A stretch of DNA of 64,000 nt from Ascidia mentula (GCA_947561715.1 OX387202.1:12909001-12973000); one strand, 5' to 3'; counted from the stretch's first letter, positions 35,901 through 47,185 are shown. Notes: generated by a model not told the origin, from the letters alone. Numbers and translations are program-made.

Positions 35901-36692
35901 AAACACGGCGACCTGACAAACAGTACAAAAGAGTAAATTGTCAAGACGTGACTGACGTGACTGACGTGACTGACGTGACTGACGTGACTGACGTGACTGA
36001 CGTGACTGACGTGACTGACGTGACTGACGTGACTGACGTGACTGACGTGACTGACGTGACTGACGTGACTGACGTGACTGACGTGACTGACGTGACTGAC
36101 GTGACTGACGTGACTGACGTGACTGACGTGACTGACGTGACTGACGTGACTGACGTGACTGACGTGACTGACGTTTCAGTTTTGGCACATCTGAAATTCC
36201 GAATTATATTTTAAACTTATAGCTCGATCCGACCCGGTAAACCCACCCCGTGTAATTCTGGTACTACAAGACTTACCTCTGTCTTATTTTTTGTCAATAT
36301 GATGGGCTTGGTTGTCATATAAATGCCTCTAGTCACAGCTTCTAGGCGGTGTTTGTGATCAAATATTCGCGGAAGTAGGGTTTGCTTGTTTGTCTCCTAA
36401 ATTCATCAGGTTTGTTTGTGTTAGAAAATGTTTGCAAAATAATTGCTCAACTTTTATTTCAGATTACCTTCTCAGAAACATTACCATCAGCTTTCTTCAA
36501 TAAGTGCCAGAAAACGTTGAGAAGAAACGATTTTCCAGTTCGCTCGGGTCCAGCAATGGAATAAATAACAATTGGAACATCAAGCAGGTTCGACTTTTCG
36601 ATGATTGAAGCCAGTTTGCCGTATTGAAATTCAAGGTTCTCGTTAGTCAAACAACACACAGGGTCATCCATGTTTCGTGAGTTAAAAGTCAT
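26967..36692 (-). CDS. Large atlastin/GBP-superfamily GTPase with ten tandem helical exon pairs, about 1294 aa
   Basis: Thirty exons, 3885 nt, in frame. GTPase part: 36468-36692 (P-loop GPERTGKS), 36277-36396 (EAVTRGIYM), 35757-35912 (switch II DTQG), 35646-35696, 35314-35590 (LVRDW, the RD guanine motif, and CFLMPYPG), 35042-35223. Helical part: 34824-34895, 34417-34593, then ten pairs of a 72-nt and a 147-nt exon: 34065-34136/33852-33998; 33700-33771/33450-33596; 33152-33223/32900-33046; 32265-32336/32016-32162; 31805-31876/31571-31717; 31359-31430/31125-31271; 30760-30831/30506-30652; 29870-29941/29635-29781; 29263-29334/29008-29154; 28388-28459/28140-28286. End: 27901-27963 and 26967-27338, the latter with a 40-residue Gly/Ala-rich hydrophobic stretch interrupted by PP. 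The LVRDW form is closer to atlastin than to GBP. Atlastins tether and fuse ER membranes; GBPs act in cell-autonomous immunity. The role here is unknown. Extra length comes from the repeated helical unit. Confidence 0.85.
27600..27820 (-). repeat. tRNA-derived SINE in the GTPase gene
   Basis: On the minus strand a B-box-like GGTCGAGAGCTCAAAAC lies in sequence shared with the copies at 46.2 and 63.4 kb: 'ccagtgtatcttgaccacaa' upstream and 'gacttgtcgggaaaaagtgg' downstream. It sits in the intron between the last two exons of the GTPase gene. Confidence 0.65.
28140..34136 (-). repeat. Ten-unit exon-pair array inside the GTPase gene
   Basis: Each unit is a 24-codon exon (pattern LF.EVMK.Q...CLEYYK..M.D) plus a 49-codon exon (pattern C..LNG.DLKKKH......KLLE.NPIQEDSTYIKRLQ..I..VYE), both phase 0. 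Exons 7 and 8 of the gene (34417-34895) are an older, longer version of the same pair, and the last two exons look like another. Units ending at 32900, 30506 and 29008 form a subtype (RENLIP.NSVYVQRLE...YSMYE); the others form a second. Introns are duplicated too. Confidence 0.9.
35944..36173. repeat. 9-bp array (TGACGTGAC)n in a GTPase-gene intron
   Basis: About 25 virtually perfect copies of a 9-base unit in the intron between exons 2 and 3. Each copy contains TGACGT, the core of CREB/ATF-type sites. The array opens all frames and creates artefactual ORFs (TDV or QSR repeats) that run into the real exon at 35757-35912. Confidence 0.97.
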
Positions 36693-36699
36693 CTACCAA

Positions 36700-37440
36700 T
36701 ATATAGGCCTATACTCTGCGATTATTGTTGACCTAAAATTACATGAACATGTTTGCATTGTTAGTATAGTAACAACATTAAATAATTATAATGATAAATT
36801 TGCTCGAAATTGCCACTATTGTCGAGCCGACTTGCAATGAGTTTTGTTGGACATCAGAAGCTGGAGAAATGCAAACTATTCAAAATCATTATTACAGTGT
36901 TTCAGTCACAGTTCAGTGATTGGAATCCTACGCCAACACCACTGACAACAAAAGACCATACATGCCAACGTATTTTTGGTCATTCAAATACTCATACTGC
37001 ACATTAAGAACTTAAATTTTGATGACACCAACAGGTAAACCTTTTGAAACGTGTGGCAAATTTACAGTTCCAAATCAAAACGTGATTGGTAACTTATATC
37101 AGATGACAAAACCATTACCTCAAATACTATAGATGTAGTAATCCTCAAATATATTATATTTACAATAAGGCTTCTCATAAACTTGATGTTTCGATAAATG
37201 CCTTAGTTTCCTATGCGCCCAGTTTGTTTGTACTAAGCAACACAATCCAAACTGTCCTCAGTGTATTAGAAAATCAAATCAATTCAAAAGGTAAAAGTCA
37301 ATTGAAAAAACAGCAAAAAATAGAGCAACTGCGTTTTACAATAGTATTTCTATTACATATTTTGCTACCTATTTAGTATTTTTTTATTTTCTAACAACCG
37401 CTTCTCATTATCAGTCAGTTAACATAAAACAAGCGATACT
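36700..37440. other. 5' flank of the GTPase gene, nothing recognised
   Basis: Lies upstream of the GTPase start codon and should hold its promoter, but no TATA box or shared element could be singled out. No coding potential is recognised. Confidence 0.4.
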
Positions 37441-37474
37441 AAATGGCATTTTAAGTATTGCCTTCTTTTATACA

Positions 37475-39270
37475 CGTGGTATAGAAGCACGTAATTATAA
37501 TTACAGAACTGCGGTAACAGTGTAGACGAGTTTGTTAAGCAGTGAATCTATCCGCCAACGCTCACGTCATATCCATCCACGTCAAATACTGTGTGTTTAA
37601 CGCCTCTACTTTGATGTTTGCAGCGAGTAAAGACTGTTAATCAAGCAAATAAAATACCTAAAATAGTCGCAACTGTGTCCTAAACTTTTACGTTTGCAGT
37701 CACTAATGAAAGTAAATTCCAATGACAAATAATTGTCTAATTTAACTGACGATAAATACCTATATTAGAACTACTCCAATATCAACCACTTCATTAGTAG
37801 TTGATAAAGATGTCAAGTTCAATTATCAAAAATAAAAGAACGCCGAATACATACAGTTTACCTCTTATATGTGTCTTTACAGCATGTTGAAGGTATCTTT
37901 CCACATAACGTTTTGTGCTTGAAGCTCTGAAATTGTCCACTATTTTAGTTTAAAAGCAAAAAGCCCAGATAAATATATACAACCAGTCAGTGCCGGTGCC
38001 CAATCTGTCACAGTTCACATTCAAAACGGTTGGTTTGGTGAGGTCAACCAACTATTCAACTTATATAATTTTAAAGTGGCAACACAGGCACGACTAGTTT
38101 ATATTCCTTTTCAGACAATCTTATTAGCCATCAACATTTCAAGAAAGAATGATAAACTCGAAAGTTCATTTTCCGCAGTCAAATAAATAAATCGACGCAC
38201 TATTTTGTAGTAGATTATACATGTCTAAGCAAACCCTGATCATTTGAACGGTTTCATGATTTTAATATCTAATGGTTCTGTAGTTTTGAACAGAAAAGCT
38301 ACTTGTGGCTTTACAAATATGTTGAAACATACTCCATGGTTGTTTGTTGCATTAAAATATCAAATTTAACGTGGCCTATAACGGTATTATTGGTTGAACA
38401 TTGCTTGCATTGTGTTTCCACCTTGTTTTCTCCGTAAGGTTGCACCTTAGTGCCCTACGGATGACGATGATTGTACAGTCACCGCAAAGTGGAATTATAT
38501 ACGTGGTATTGCTTCACACAATATAATTATAGAACTGCTGTAACAGTGTAGACGAGTTTATTAAGCAGTGAATCTATCCGCCAACGCTCACGTCATATCC
38601 ATCCACGCCAAATACTGTGTAACTTGCTATTACGTTTAATGACTCTACTTTGACGTTTGCAGTGAGTAAAGACGGTTAGCCCAGTAAACAAAATACCTAA
38701 AATAGTCGCAACTCCTATACTTTTACGTTTGCATGCAGTCACTAGTAAAAGTAAATTCCAATGACAATTAATTGTCTGATTTAACTGACGTTAAATGCCT
38801 ATTAGAACTACCCCAATATTTAACCACGACATTTGTGGCTGATACAGATGTCAAGTTCAATTATCTGAAATAAACAAACGCCAAATACATACAGTTTACT
38901 TCCTAAATGTGTCTTTACAGCTTGTTAAAGATATTTTTCTATATTTAATTTTGTGCTTTAAACCAACTTTTTTAGTTAAAAAACAGAAATCCCAGGTAAG
39001 TAAGTACAACCAGTCAGTGTTGTGTCCAATCTGTCACCGTTCACATTCAGAACGGTTGATTTGGTGACGTCAACAAACTATTTAACTGACATAACTTTGA
39101 AATGGCAACAAAAGAACGACTGGTTTATGTTTATTTTTTAGACAACCATAGACATCCACGTTTTATGACGAAATGCCAGGCCTAAACTAAATAAAAATGC
39201 AAAGAGTCAGCAGTCAATCAGTCAGTTTATTTTCCGCGAATCAAATAAATAAATCGACGCACTTTTTTGG
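37475..39270. repeat. Non-coding tandem duplication, about 1 kb unit
   Basis: 37475-38210 is repeated at about 38500-39260. Shared words include 'aacagtgtagacgagtttgt', 'agcagtgaatctatccgcca', 'aacgctcacgtcatatccat' and 'caaccagtcagtg'. Neither copy has an ORF with family features. Conservation of long blocks in both copies suggests a recent duplication. Confidence 0.75.
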
Positions 39271-39559
39271 TGAACATTGCCATTCAGAGGGTGATGCTGA
39301 CTAGACGACACAAAAATGCCACATTTACCGCCAGCACCACTTGGCACTAATATCATGGAAACATGAAAATTTCAGAAGTATGTTTCCGAATTAAAGTATG
39401 AAAAAAGCGGGAAGTGGGAAGAAAACAAAGCACAATAATTGCAGAACAATATTTAAGTAAAGATGTAAATACTGGTTTGTTTTCATTGCGTTTTGGACTT
39501 AGTTTTAGTCGCCGCTGCCAATTTGTTTCAGTCTACGTCATAAGGTTTGTGACAATTCG

Positions 39560-39880
39560 CAAGCTGCAAACCACTTCATTTACGCCGTTTTTCGACCCTA
39601 GAATATTTCGACGAGAAAACCCGATCTTCCTTTCTATCAAGAAAGGACACCATCTAGCGGTCATTTTGAACGAATGTTCATTGTTACCAACACAAAACAT
39701 TTAATCGATGCTTCTGCTCTGGCCTAACTTGGTCGATAAATTACATGACTAGGCAATGACGAACCCTAAACATTTTACTAGTTTCTCTATTTTGATTTTT
39801 CATGAATCCATAGTTTTGAACGGAAAAGCTGTTTGTGGCTTTACAAACATGTTGCTAAAAATATACTTGATTAATACTTG
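39560..39880. repeat. Dispersed repeat flanking the methyltransferase fragment, left copy
   Basis: About 39590-39880 resembles 41060-41360 ('ctagcgg', 'ggcctaacttggtcgataa', 'tttttgtggcttacaaac'-type words), with a third partial copy at about 38240-38370 ('gaaaagctacttgtggcttt'). The methyltransferase fragment lies between the two longer copies. No coding content. Confidence 0.5.
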
Positions 39881-40044
39881 TTTGATTATCAGATAAAATG
39901 GTTTTTAAAGGTTGGTTGGATTTTTTGTACAAACGGGTGTGTTCTTCAATGCATTTCTGAATAATTCGATTCTCGAACTTTTTGGAATAATAAACAAAAT
40001 GATGCAGAAGATTCCACCCGTGATTTTTGTGAATGGGACGCACA

Positions 40045-40420
40045 AAAACGGGTTTAAAACGGTCTTACGAAAAAGGCAATATTAGGATTTAAGGATGAGC
40101 ACGTGGAAAAGCGCAGAGAATGTTTCCTCAAATACCAGAATATTTTCATACAAATTCCTTCAGAAAAGAAAAATCGGTTTTTAGTGAAGCAACCGAAGCA
40201 GAATTGAACTCTGGCCACAGCGAAAGGCCTTCTTCGGTCGAATGATATTTACCCACTTCACATGGAGTTAAAACGTATAAAAATACTTAAAAGCAAGGGG
40301 GGAGTAGCAGAGGAAGACATGAGGGATGTGGATTTAGCAGAAATTTTTGGGAAAACTGTCAAAGAAATGTTAGGTGTTCCTACATTGAGTGGTGAAGATC
40401 TACACTTAGTTGTCGAACAT
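40045..40420 (+). pseudogene. 3' fragment of a second methyltransferase copy
   Basis: Begins abruptly at 40045 (NGFKTVLRK) and matches the C-terminal half of the 22381-23225 sequence: GFKDEHVEKRRECFLKYQ, then LHMELKRIKIL, then DVDLAEIFGKTVKEML. It has at least one in-frame stop and small deletions relative to the other copy, and no N-terminal SAM-binding part. Homology continues downstream to about 41000, so it is a segmental duplication, not a retrocopy of the coding part alone. Confidence 0.85.
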
Positions 40421-41059
40421 GTATTTTTCATTTTAACCGCAAGCTTTTTAACCGTTTCTCAAATGAAATAATTTCAATCAATGTATGAAAACCACATTCC
40501 TTTTACTATACACCATTTTAATGACTAACTGTGCTTATTTCATTGTGACTCACTCCCCTGTACTGCGTGGTCCTGATCGCGTTTCCGCTGTCGTAAGTAT
40601 GTCCGATATCGCCGAAAAATGACGTCACCCTTGTATTATTAGTGACGCGAACAAAGCAGTTCATTCTAACCCTCAAGGTAACCCCTCCGCGTCTTTTACT
40701 GAACACGAGAACTTTGCATGTCGACGTTTACTTTATTGCGGTCATGACTTTTTGTGCTCTGAATTGCAAGTAAATATGTGGATACTGTTCCTGGGATGCA
40801 CATGTCCGAAAATGTTGCCAATTTTTGTTGACAAAATGTTAATCAGATATGCCGCTGAATCGTCATTTAAACTTTTGCTTTTGTCTACAAAATTACCCGC
40901 TATATAGGCCTACCGGTTGTTTGCATGGAGGTATCAGTTAAGATTTTAGCCGGAGAGTTTTAATAGTTTCAGACGGTAAACTTTTCTCAACTATTTGGGA
41001 TTGAATCGGGCAACTGTGCTTTCCTATGAAGTAGACCAACAGATTTTTTATAACTTTTG

Positions 41060-41360
41060 TTCGAACCCAGGATTTTCTGACCAGAAATCACGATCTTCGG
41101 TCCCACCAATAGTTAACACATGACGCTATCTAGCGGGCTTTGCAAACGAAGATCTGTTACAATAGCTAATAAAATTTATCAATGCTTTTGCTTTGTCCTA
41201 ACGTAGGCTAGTAGATGTGTTACATAATTAGGCAGTGACAAACCCCAAAAATTTTTCTTAATTTTGATACTGTATCTTCTGTATAGTAAAGCTTTTTGTG
41301 GCGATGCAAACATGTTACTAAAAATGTTCAATGATTGTTTGCTGCATTAACATATAAAAT
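41060..41360. repeat. Dispersed repeat, right copy
   Basis: Direct-orientation partner of 39590-39880 ('gatgacgctatctagcgggc', 'taattaggcagtgacaaacc', 'gtttgctgcattaa'). Confidence 0.5.
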
Positions 41361-41499
41361 TGATTTTAATGGTTGATTTTAGACGTTTACCTTTATTAAA
41401 ACCATCCCATGGTAAAACATTTCGATGCTTTTAATGCATTATAAAAATAAGAGTATTGCATTTCAAAAATAAGAGTAGACTTAAGAGTATTAAAGTAAT

Positions 41500-41670
41500 T
41501 AATATGGTCTTGCAGTATATATGCCATTTTATCTGTATAACCCTACAAACCAACATTCATATTTCTTGCAGCTTTAACCGTTACATTTTCGCTTCGGATT
41601 TGGGTCACATGGATTTTTCTTGCATCAACAAACGTAATCTCCCTCTGCGATCATCGAGTCGAGACGGACA
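41500..41670 (-). pseudogene. Relic of a WxxW terminal exon
   Basis: The minus-strand sequence at about 41575-41665 resembles the terminal WxxW exon of the neighbouring gene (antisense words 'gatttgggtcacatgg', 'cttgcatcaacaaacgtaat', 'gtgagtcgag'-like end). Next to it, 41500-41590 matches 62350-62450 in inverted orientation. It is too decayed to code. Confidence 0.5.
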
Positions 41671-41849
41671 GTTTATTTGTTCAAACAGTAACTAGTTTTG
41701 GGTTTTGATTACATTATATTTGTTAGACGTTTTCAGTTCAGTTTATATTTGCCATACTACGTAACCTTACTTTTTCTAATCATTTAAAGGAAATATTTTT
41801 TTCGCGAACCTGTCGAGTTCGACAGCGTACCATTTTTAGATAGTTCATT

Positions 41850-42215
41850 AAAACACGACGAAAATAACCGTTATGATCAAGAATCCTGCGGTTTCATGTG
41901 ACTTGAAATGAATGTCGCTGATCTGCTGAACTAATTTAGCGCTGAGGGCCAGTTAATAACCTGTATGGATTTCGCGTGGACCCGACAATCAATGTTTTTA
42001 TTGGCATTTCATTTGCAGGGCTATACGTCCTATATGCCAGCAAATCGTCCTTTATGGCATAATAGAAATTGCAATCTACCGGTGAGATAGTTACTATAAA
42101 TTTGTTATTCTTTGGGCCTCAGGCTTGAGTGAAACTCACTTGACACGGGCTATAAGCCCCGTATGGGGCTGAAGTCAAACCGTAACCGCCAATATAACGC
42201 CTGTGGTGTATATAG
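41850..42215 (-). repeat. Dispersed repeat family R, minus copy
   Basis: About 360 bp running from 'gcggtttcatgtgacttgaa' to 'ccgccaatataacgcctgtg'. Inverted relative to copies at 52555-52850 and 62795-63060; a short piece is at about 62300-62345. Contains a stem 'gacacgggctataagccccgt'. No coding content, class unknown. Confidence 0.65.
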
Positions 42216-42388
42216 TGCATTATATTTGATTGGGGTCTCGCTTTTTCAAAACAATGATGGCAACTGCACTGATGTTAAAAAAATTGCAAAAAATATGATA
42301 ACATTCAAAGTTAGCGACCAAAATTCCCTGTACATGATACTACTGTACAATTGATTGTAACGATTTGTGCAAATTACGGCAACAAACT

Positions 42389-44514
42389 TTACACACAGCA
42401 GAAGCGAACGCGGTAGTCGCGGCATTGTTCACCGTGGGGTTGTTCGGAGTTTTTGCACCAAAACCCAACATTTGTATCCATGTAGACTGGACGGTAAAAC
42501 TGTGAATAACCCCATCCTCCAACCACATTTCGAGCATCAATAGCTGTTACATTTCCGTTGCACATTTGGGTCGGATGCAATCTCCTTGCATCAACAATCA
42601 TTTCATAATCTCCGTCTCCTTCTGGTGAGTCGAGGTTGAAGAATTGAGTCCACGTTCCTGAGGGGCAGCGGATCTCTGCAAATCACAAGACCCGTTAAGA
42701 AAAATTGCATTCAAACATTTTTTGACGCAACAGTCTACTTTTCAACACTCAATACAATTAAAAGATAGTATTGCTAACCAAATTATCTACTTTAGTGCTA
42801 CTACGGTATTATGAATTACCGCCACTCAAATACACTCTGATGAACAATTCAGAGATCTTTTTTAAAATTACCTTGGCAACAGAAACGCACTTTAACGTCC
42901 GGACAAGTTCTTCCTTCATAAGATGTCGCGCACACTGCGGAACCCCCCAATTGTCGCAGAATTCGGCCACTCGTACGATAATCTTCCCCGGAGCTAACAA
43001 GTCGAACATCCAATGATGTTGGATAATTTTGACAAAAGGTTTGCCCTCCACGAGAAACCATTCCTTCGTAATCGCCTGTACCACTTGGGTGATCTAAGTT
43101 GAAGTATGGGGTCCATTGCTGGCTGCAAGACGGGCCATCTAGTAAAACAAAACTAACTGAAAATTCAAAATCATTTGAGGATTTAATAATAAGGCTGAAT
43201 GGTTAACATCAATAGCTTTGCTATAGTGAAGATCATCCTCCAAATAGTCTATATATATACTATACGTATATGCTAAATACAGATTTTGAAACTATCCCTG
43301 GTCATATTACAGCTATAAGAGTTGGACTGTTGTGTTAACATAGAATTTCATTAACCACTGTGAAACGTAGAACCTTTTTTTCAGCTTTTGGGCCCAGGAA
43401 AAAACTTTGCTTCCAACTTTTGCAACATACATACCTGCGGGAATCGGAAGACAGAACCGCACGGCGTAATGACGGTGACACGGTCGACCGTCGATTTGTT
43501 CTGAATTAAGACAGCTTAGACCTCTTTGTGGGTCAATGTGGACGATCTGTTTGGCCAAGCGAAAATGGTAATGGATTTTGTTTTCCTCGTAAACTACGTC
43601 AACGGCGCTTGGTAATTGCTTGGGACACATGTCGGGATAAGTTGTACAGTACTGGTCCAGATTGGCAGATACACCTTCTCGTTTATTCAGAAAAGGTAGA
43701 AAGTACATCGTCCAACTCCCATTAACGCACGATGGAGTCTCTAAATAAAAATGATGAATGCGCTGATGTACTTGGAAAAAATGTTTACACAAACCTAATA
43801 CTGTACAGTCAGGGGCTGGGTAACTCCAAGTTCCATTTCGGAGACATGTTAGGAAATAATAGCCCTCTATTCCATATCCAGAGTTGCAAGAATAGCTCAC
43901 TGTGTCGTTTACATTGTACATCTCCTTCACAGGCTGGTAGGCCCCGTTTGTTGTGTTAATGGGAGGATGGCACTGATTATCTAAAAATGGAATTCTTTTA
44001 ACATCCTGAGCATTTCCCCGACATCTTAACATTTCGTTAAGCGATTGTGCAGCCACAACGACGGACACGCTGCACACATATTTTGTCTGGAACTATTTTT
44101 TATCTGGGACCTTGGCATTTCATGTTTTCCATGTTTTTTTTTTTTGAAACAAATCATTAACAGATCTTTTGGTGCAAAAGGTTTCGGTAAAGCTTGCTCA
44201 CTCATTTAACTATAGGACGGACGTATTGCTTGTTCGTTCACATGCTGTTATGAGATAACGGCAGCAGTTTAACTGGACATATTTCGTGAAGGGTTAAATA
44301 TGTAGTACTCGAAAAGCATTTGGTGCAATAAAAACTCTTTGGAATCGATCACTTACCAATTTGACATGTTATAATTACTTGAGTTGAAACTGCGACTTTG
44401 AAACAAAATACCGACTTAACTTTCGTATATATATGCAGATACATAAATTTAAACCTTCTTACCTTTTAATTTTAAAAGCCAAAGCAAACCCCAAACTGAA
44501 CCGGAATAATACAT
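42389..44514 (-). CDS. Secreted CCP1-WxxW3 protein, left arm of inverted duplication, 365 aa
   Basis: Exons: 44463-44514 (signal peptide, MYYSGSVWGLLWLLKLK), 43795-43980 (CCP, KEMYNVNDTVSYSC), 43435-43740 (divergent WxxW), 42872-43138 and 42389-42675 (two standard WxxW modules, ending RVRFCCV, stop). Total 1098 nt in frame, all joins phase 1. It is the mirror image of the gene at 59743-62127 but has lost that gene's first CCP exon: only its last few bases and donor (CAAATTG/gtaagt) remain near 44345. A second CCP exon is reduced to a stub in both. The upstream membrane-type exons at 44951-45471 end in the same splice phase and could replace the signal exon. Likely an extracellular binding protein; ligand unknown. 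Confidence 0.85.
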
Positions 44515-44639
44515 CGCTTTGGCGATTTTGAAAACACCACTGCTATTACACTACCACACAATAAATTGCATCCAACTTCCACGGGCTTTTTTATCAGGAC
44601 ATGATGCCGGGGTGGGGTTAAACGTAAAAGGTAGAAGAA

Positions 44640-44760
44640 AACAGGGTAATTCCGTAACCAGAGTTGCCATAATAGCTTACGGTATCATTTACATTTTGCA
44701 TCTCCTTCACAGACAGGTTAGTCCCTTTCATTGTTTGGGAGCTAATGTTCTGAAATTGGA
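44640..44760 (-). pseudogene. Decayed CCP exon
   Basis: The minus-strand sequence resembles the CCP exon at 43795-43980 ('gagatgcaaaatgtaaatga', then 'ggcaactctggttacgga') but the reading frame is broken. Its mirror copy, equally decayed, is at about 59535-59630, so it decayed before the inverted duplication. Confidence 0.65.
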
Positions 44761-44950
44761 GTTATTTTTGTGTCCAGAGCATCATTGTGCTTTTTTCGGT
44801 TGTGACTTTGGAAAGTTTTTCGTGTCCGGGCTTCCATTGAATTTTTGCCAGAATGTGGGATAGTCCTCTCACGGTGTTGTGTTTTACAACTCACGATTGT
44901 ACATTTATTGAACTTGTACAGTGTATGGTTTTGAGTCGTACACATTTTAC

Positions 44951-45471
44951 CTTTTGTTCGGTCGCAGTCTTGCTGGTGATGAGCTTGTTCCTGTGTGAAT
45001 CATTAAAACGCCTTTAGTCAATACCAAAAATAATCGAGGAGAATCCGGGCAATTTTCGTAAAATATCCGTGGAGTTATGAAATAGGTTCTTGGTTGCGCA
45101 TTTTCGAAGCATTTGTAACTCGATACTTACCACAGAGCCGTAGACTCGGTAAGCACCGAAGAAGAGTCCGATCACACAAACAAATAGCAAGGTTGCTTGC
45201 CAAATAGTAAAATATACCCAGAATTTTTTCAATGACATTCCTTTCACACTTTCTCCTACACGAGAAGGTCATAGTTCGACAAGAATTTGGTTAAAGACAA
45301 GTAGAACTAACAATAAATCACACAATATAACTAACCTCGGTTCAACGGTATGTTGAAATAACGTTGATAGTCGGTCTGAACGTCAGCCAGTGTGCTATAT
45401 ACATTACTTTCACTGTCTGCAGTGTCTTGATTATCCTTCTTGATAAAATTCGGCATACAAAGCACTGACAT
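44951..45471 (-). CDS. Type II membrane head module (cytoplasmic tail, TM, linker), left arm
   Basis: Three exons: 45336-45471 (N-terminal tail with NVYSTLADVQ), 45131-45255 (basic stretch, then transmembrane helix FTIWQATLLFVCVIGLFF followed by GAYRVYGSV) and 44951-44990 (EQAHHQQDCDRTK). Phases run 1, 0, 1, as in the complete gene at 47186-51614. A second ATG 15 bases downstream (45456) would also work. Positive charge before the helix predicts a cytoplasmic N terminus. No intact CCP exon follows before the signal exon at 44514, so either these exons splice past it into the gene at 42389-44514 (the phase fits) or the module is a truncated gene. Confidence 0.7.
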
Positions 45472-45535
45472 GCCTGCCAACCTAATTTCAACTCGTAGCA
45501 ATTCCGATTACGTTTTTAAATTTCAATTAAATTAC

Positions 45536-45593
45536 AGCTGCACTGATGAGACCTTTCAGGTCGAAACAGTGGCCATCTGTCTGCAGCTTACAC
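45536..45593 (+). ncRNA. Type I hammerhead ribozyme as a 58-bp insertion with target duplication
   Basis: Perfect motif: AGCTGCA, CTGATGA, stem II GACCT/AGGTC with a three-base loop, GAAA, stem III CAG/CTG around TGGCCAT, GTC, then TGCAGCT fully pairing with the start, and tail TACAC. The flanks AATTAAATTAC (45525-45535) and AATTAAATTAC (45594-45604) are an exact 11-bp direct repeat. It lies just upstream of the membrane head module (start codon 45471) on the opposite strand. Confidence 0.9.
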
Positions 45594-45649
45594 AATTAAA
45601 TTACAGTTTAACTGTCTATTTAGAATTGCATACGAAGGCCTTTTTGTAA

Positions 45650-46995
45650 CACGCTAGACTTTTTTTCAAAACAAGTGTCACGCCTTGTTCTAGTGGTAAT
45701 CTTTCTGGCAATGGCAACAGGGACGTCGCCGTTCAAACGCATTCGCCATAACAAATTCCATTGAAAAAAGGCGAAACCCTTCATCCCCCAAATAAAACCC
45801 ATCTCCTATTTGATGTCATTCGAATGAAGAACGCAGCAACAACTGGATCTTTGTGGGGTTTCTGTGGGTGCGATTTCGGGCGAGGTCCGCATTTGTGTGC
45901 AATCTTCTGACAACGACGACACGTTTCAATAGTCCAAATAGGTGTGGCGTTATGTGCTGGTTCTGGGGCTTTTTTCGGGGATAAAATCTTAATAAATCTT
46001 AATCACCCACATAAAATATATCAGTTTGAAGGATAATTTATGTAGATTGTATGGTTCTCAGCCTTTTTGCATTTGCCGGCCAGTAAAGTTTCAAACAACT
46101 TTCACGGTCCGGTGATTTATGTTATCATGTTGATAAAATAAAATATTTAATGGGGCGAAAGCGTTCACTTTACTTGGAGAATTTCATTTGATATGAAAAG
46201 GATATATTTTTGGAAACCGGTAAAAAAATTACCAAACCTTGATCGTCACAATAGGTTTCCTGGAGTCGAAGCCAAGTTGGATCAAAGCCGCATATTCCGA
46301 CGAGGGAGAAGGAGATAATAAAAGTCAAGCTCTCGGTGCAGTTTGAACTCACAACATTGGAACTTCCAGGGCCCAATCCTTTGACTGAGTTCTAGGATCA
46401 TGGCCTTGATAATACTTATAAGACTACAAAACTGATGGACAACGACAAATACGGTACAATGTGGCGTGCTAACGAAGTAAATGCTTTTATTTCAAGTCAA
46501 TGTCAATTCGTTATGTAAAAGTTAGTTGTACTGAAAAAAATTTTATTGGAAGAAATGGAAGGAAAGACATAAATTTGTTCTGGTAATTTTGTCGCGAGAA
46601 AGTAGAAAAAATTAATGCGTAACTTTCTAGGCAGTGTGACGATTTAATCAAAAGCATGTACACAGTTCCATATTATAGCCTAAAAAGATCTTTTTTTTAT
46701 TGGTATGTATATTTAGCATCTGTCATATGTTATAAGAAGTGGCCTGATTTTATTGCAGACCTTATCACTGTACACACTGATTGCGTTAGTTTAGGTTTTT
46801 GTTACAAACAAAATAAAATGTGAGTGCATGCATTTAAATATATTTACAAACAGGATATTCAAAAGTTTGAAATGATTGCGAATACGCCGCTTTCACCTTG
46901 CACATTGTTATAGGATAAGTTTAGTAACCCAAAGATCAGATATATGGCATTGGACGTTGTTTATTAATAACTGATTTTTTGTCTCCAATTTCCCA
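45650..46995. other. Intergenic with a SINE, otherwise unrecognised
   Basis: Apart from the SINE at 46180-46385, no gene is recognised. A Cys/His/Pro-rich minus frame at about 45840-45990 (CRRCQKIAHKCG) is suggestive of a zinc-binding motif but too short to name. Confidence 0.4.
46180..46385 (-). repeat. tRNA-derived SINE
   Basis: The minus strand contains the B-box-like GTTGTGAGTTCAAACTGC and 'ttggatcaaagccgc'-type flank shared with the copies at 27.7 and 63.4 kb. Confidence 0.6.
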
Positions 46996-46996
46996 G

Positions 46997-47095
46997 GTTG
47001 TAACCCTGTATGCAAAATTGATGACTAAATGTTGTAACCCTGTATGCAATATTGATGACTAAATGTTGTAACCCTGTATGCAATATTGATGACTA
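46997..47095. repeat. 34-bp tandem repeat, three copies
   Basis: Three direct copies of a unit beginning gttgtaaccctgtatgcaa and ending gatgactaaat, about 90 bases from the 3' end of the type II CCP gene. Function unknown. Confidence 0.9.
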
Positions 47096-47185
47096 AAACT
47101 AATGTCTTTAAACGGTACGTTACAAAAGCAGATTCCCACGTACACACAGAAAACCTTTGCGGAATCAAAGTGCGGAAAATAAACA

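Noticed and set aside
35616-36214. 190-codon frame with QSR repeats and 88-codon frame with TDV repeats
   Set aside because: The repetitive part is the intronic 9-bp array. Only the part matching the 35757-35912 exon is coding, and splice sites separate the two.
39855-40043. 62-codon minus-strand frame (MRPIHKNHGWNLLHHF...)
   Set aside because: No family recognised, no splice or promoter context, and it abuts a duplication breakpoint at 40045.
45840-45990. Cys-rich minus frame suggesting a zinc-knuckle of a mobile element
   Set aside because: Only one CxxC-like cluster is visible and no flanking element sequence supports it.
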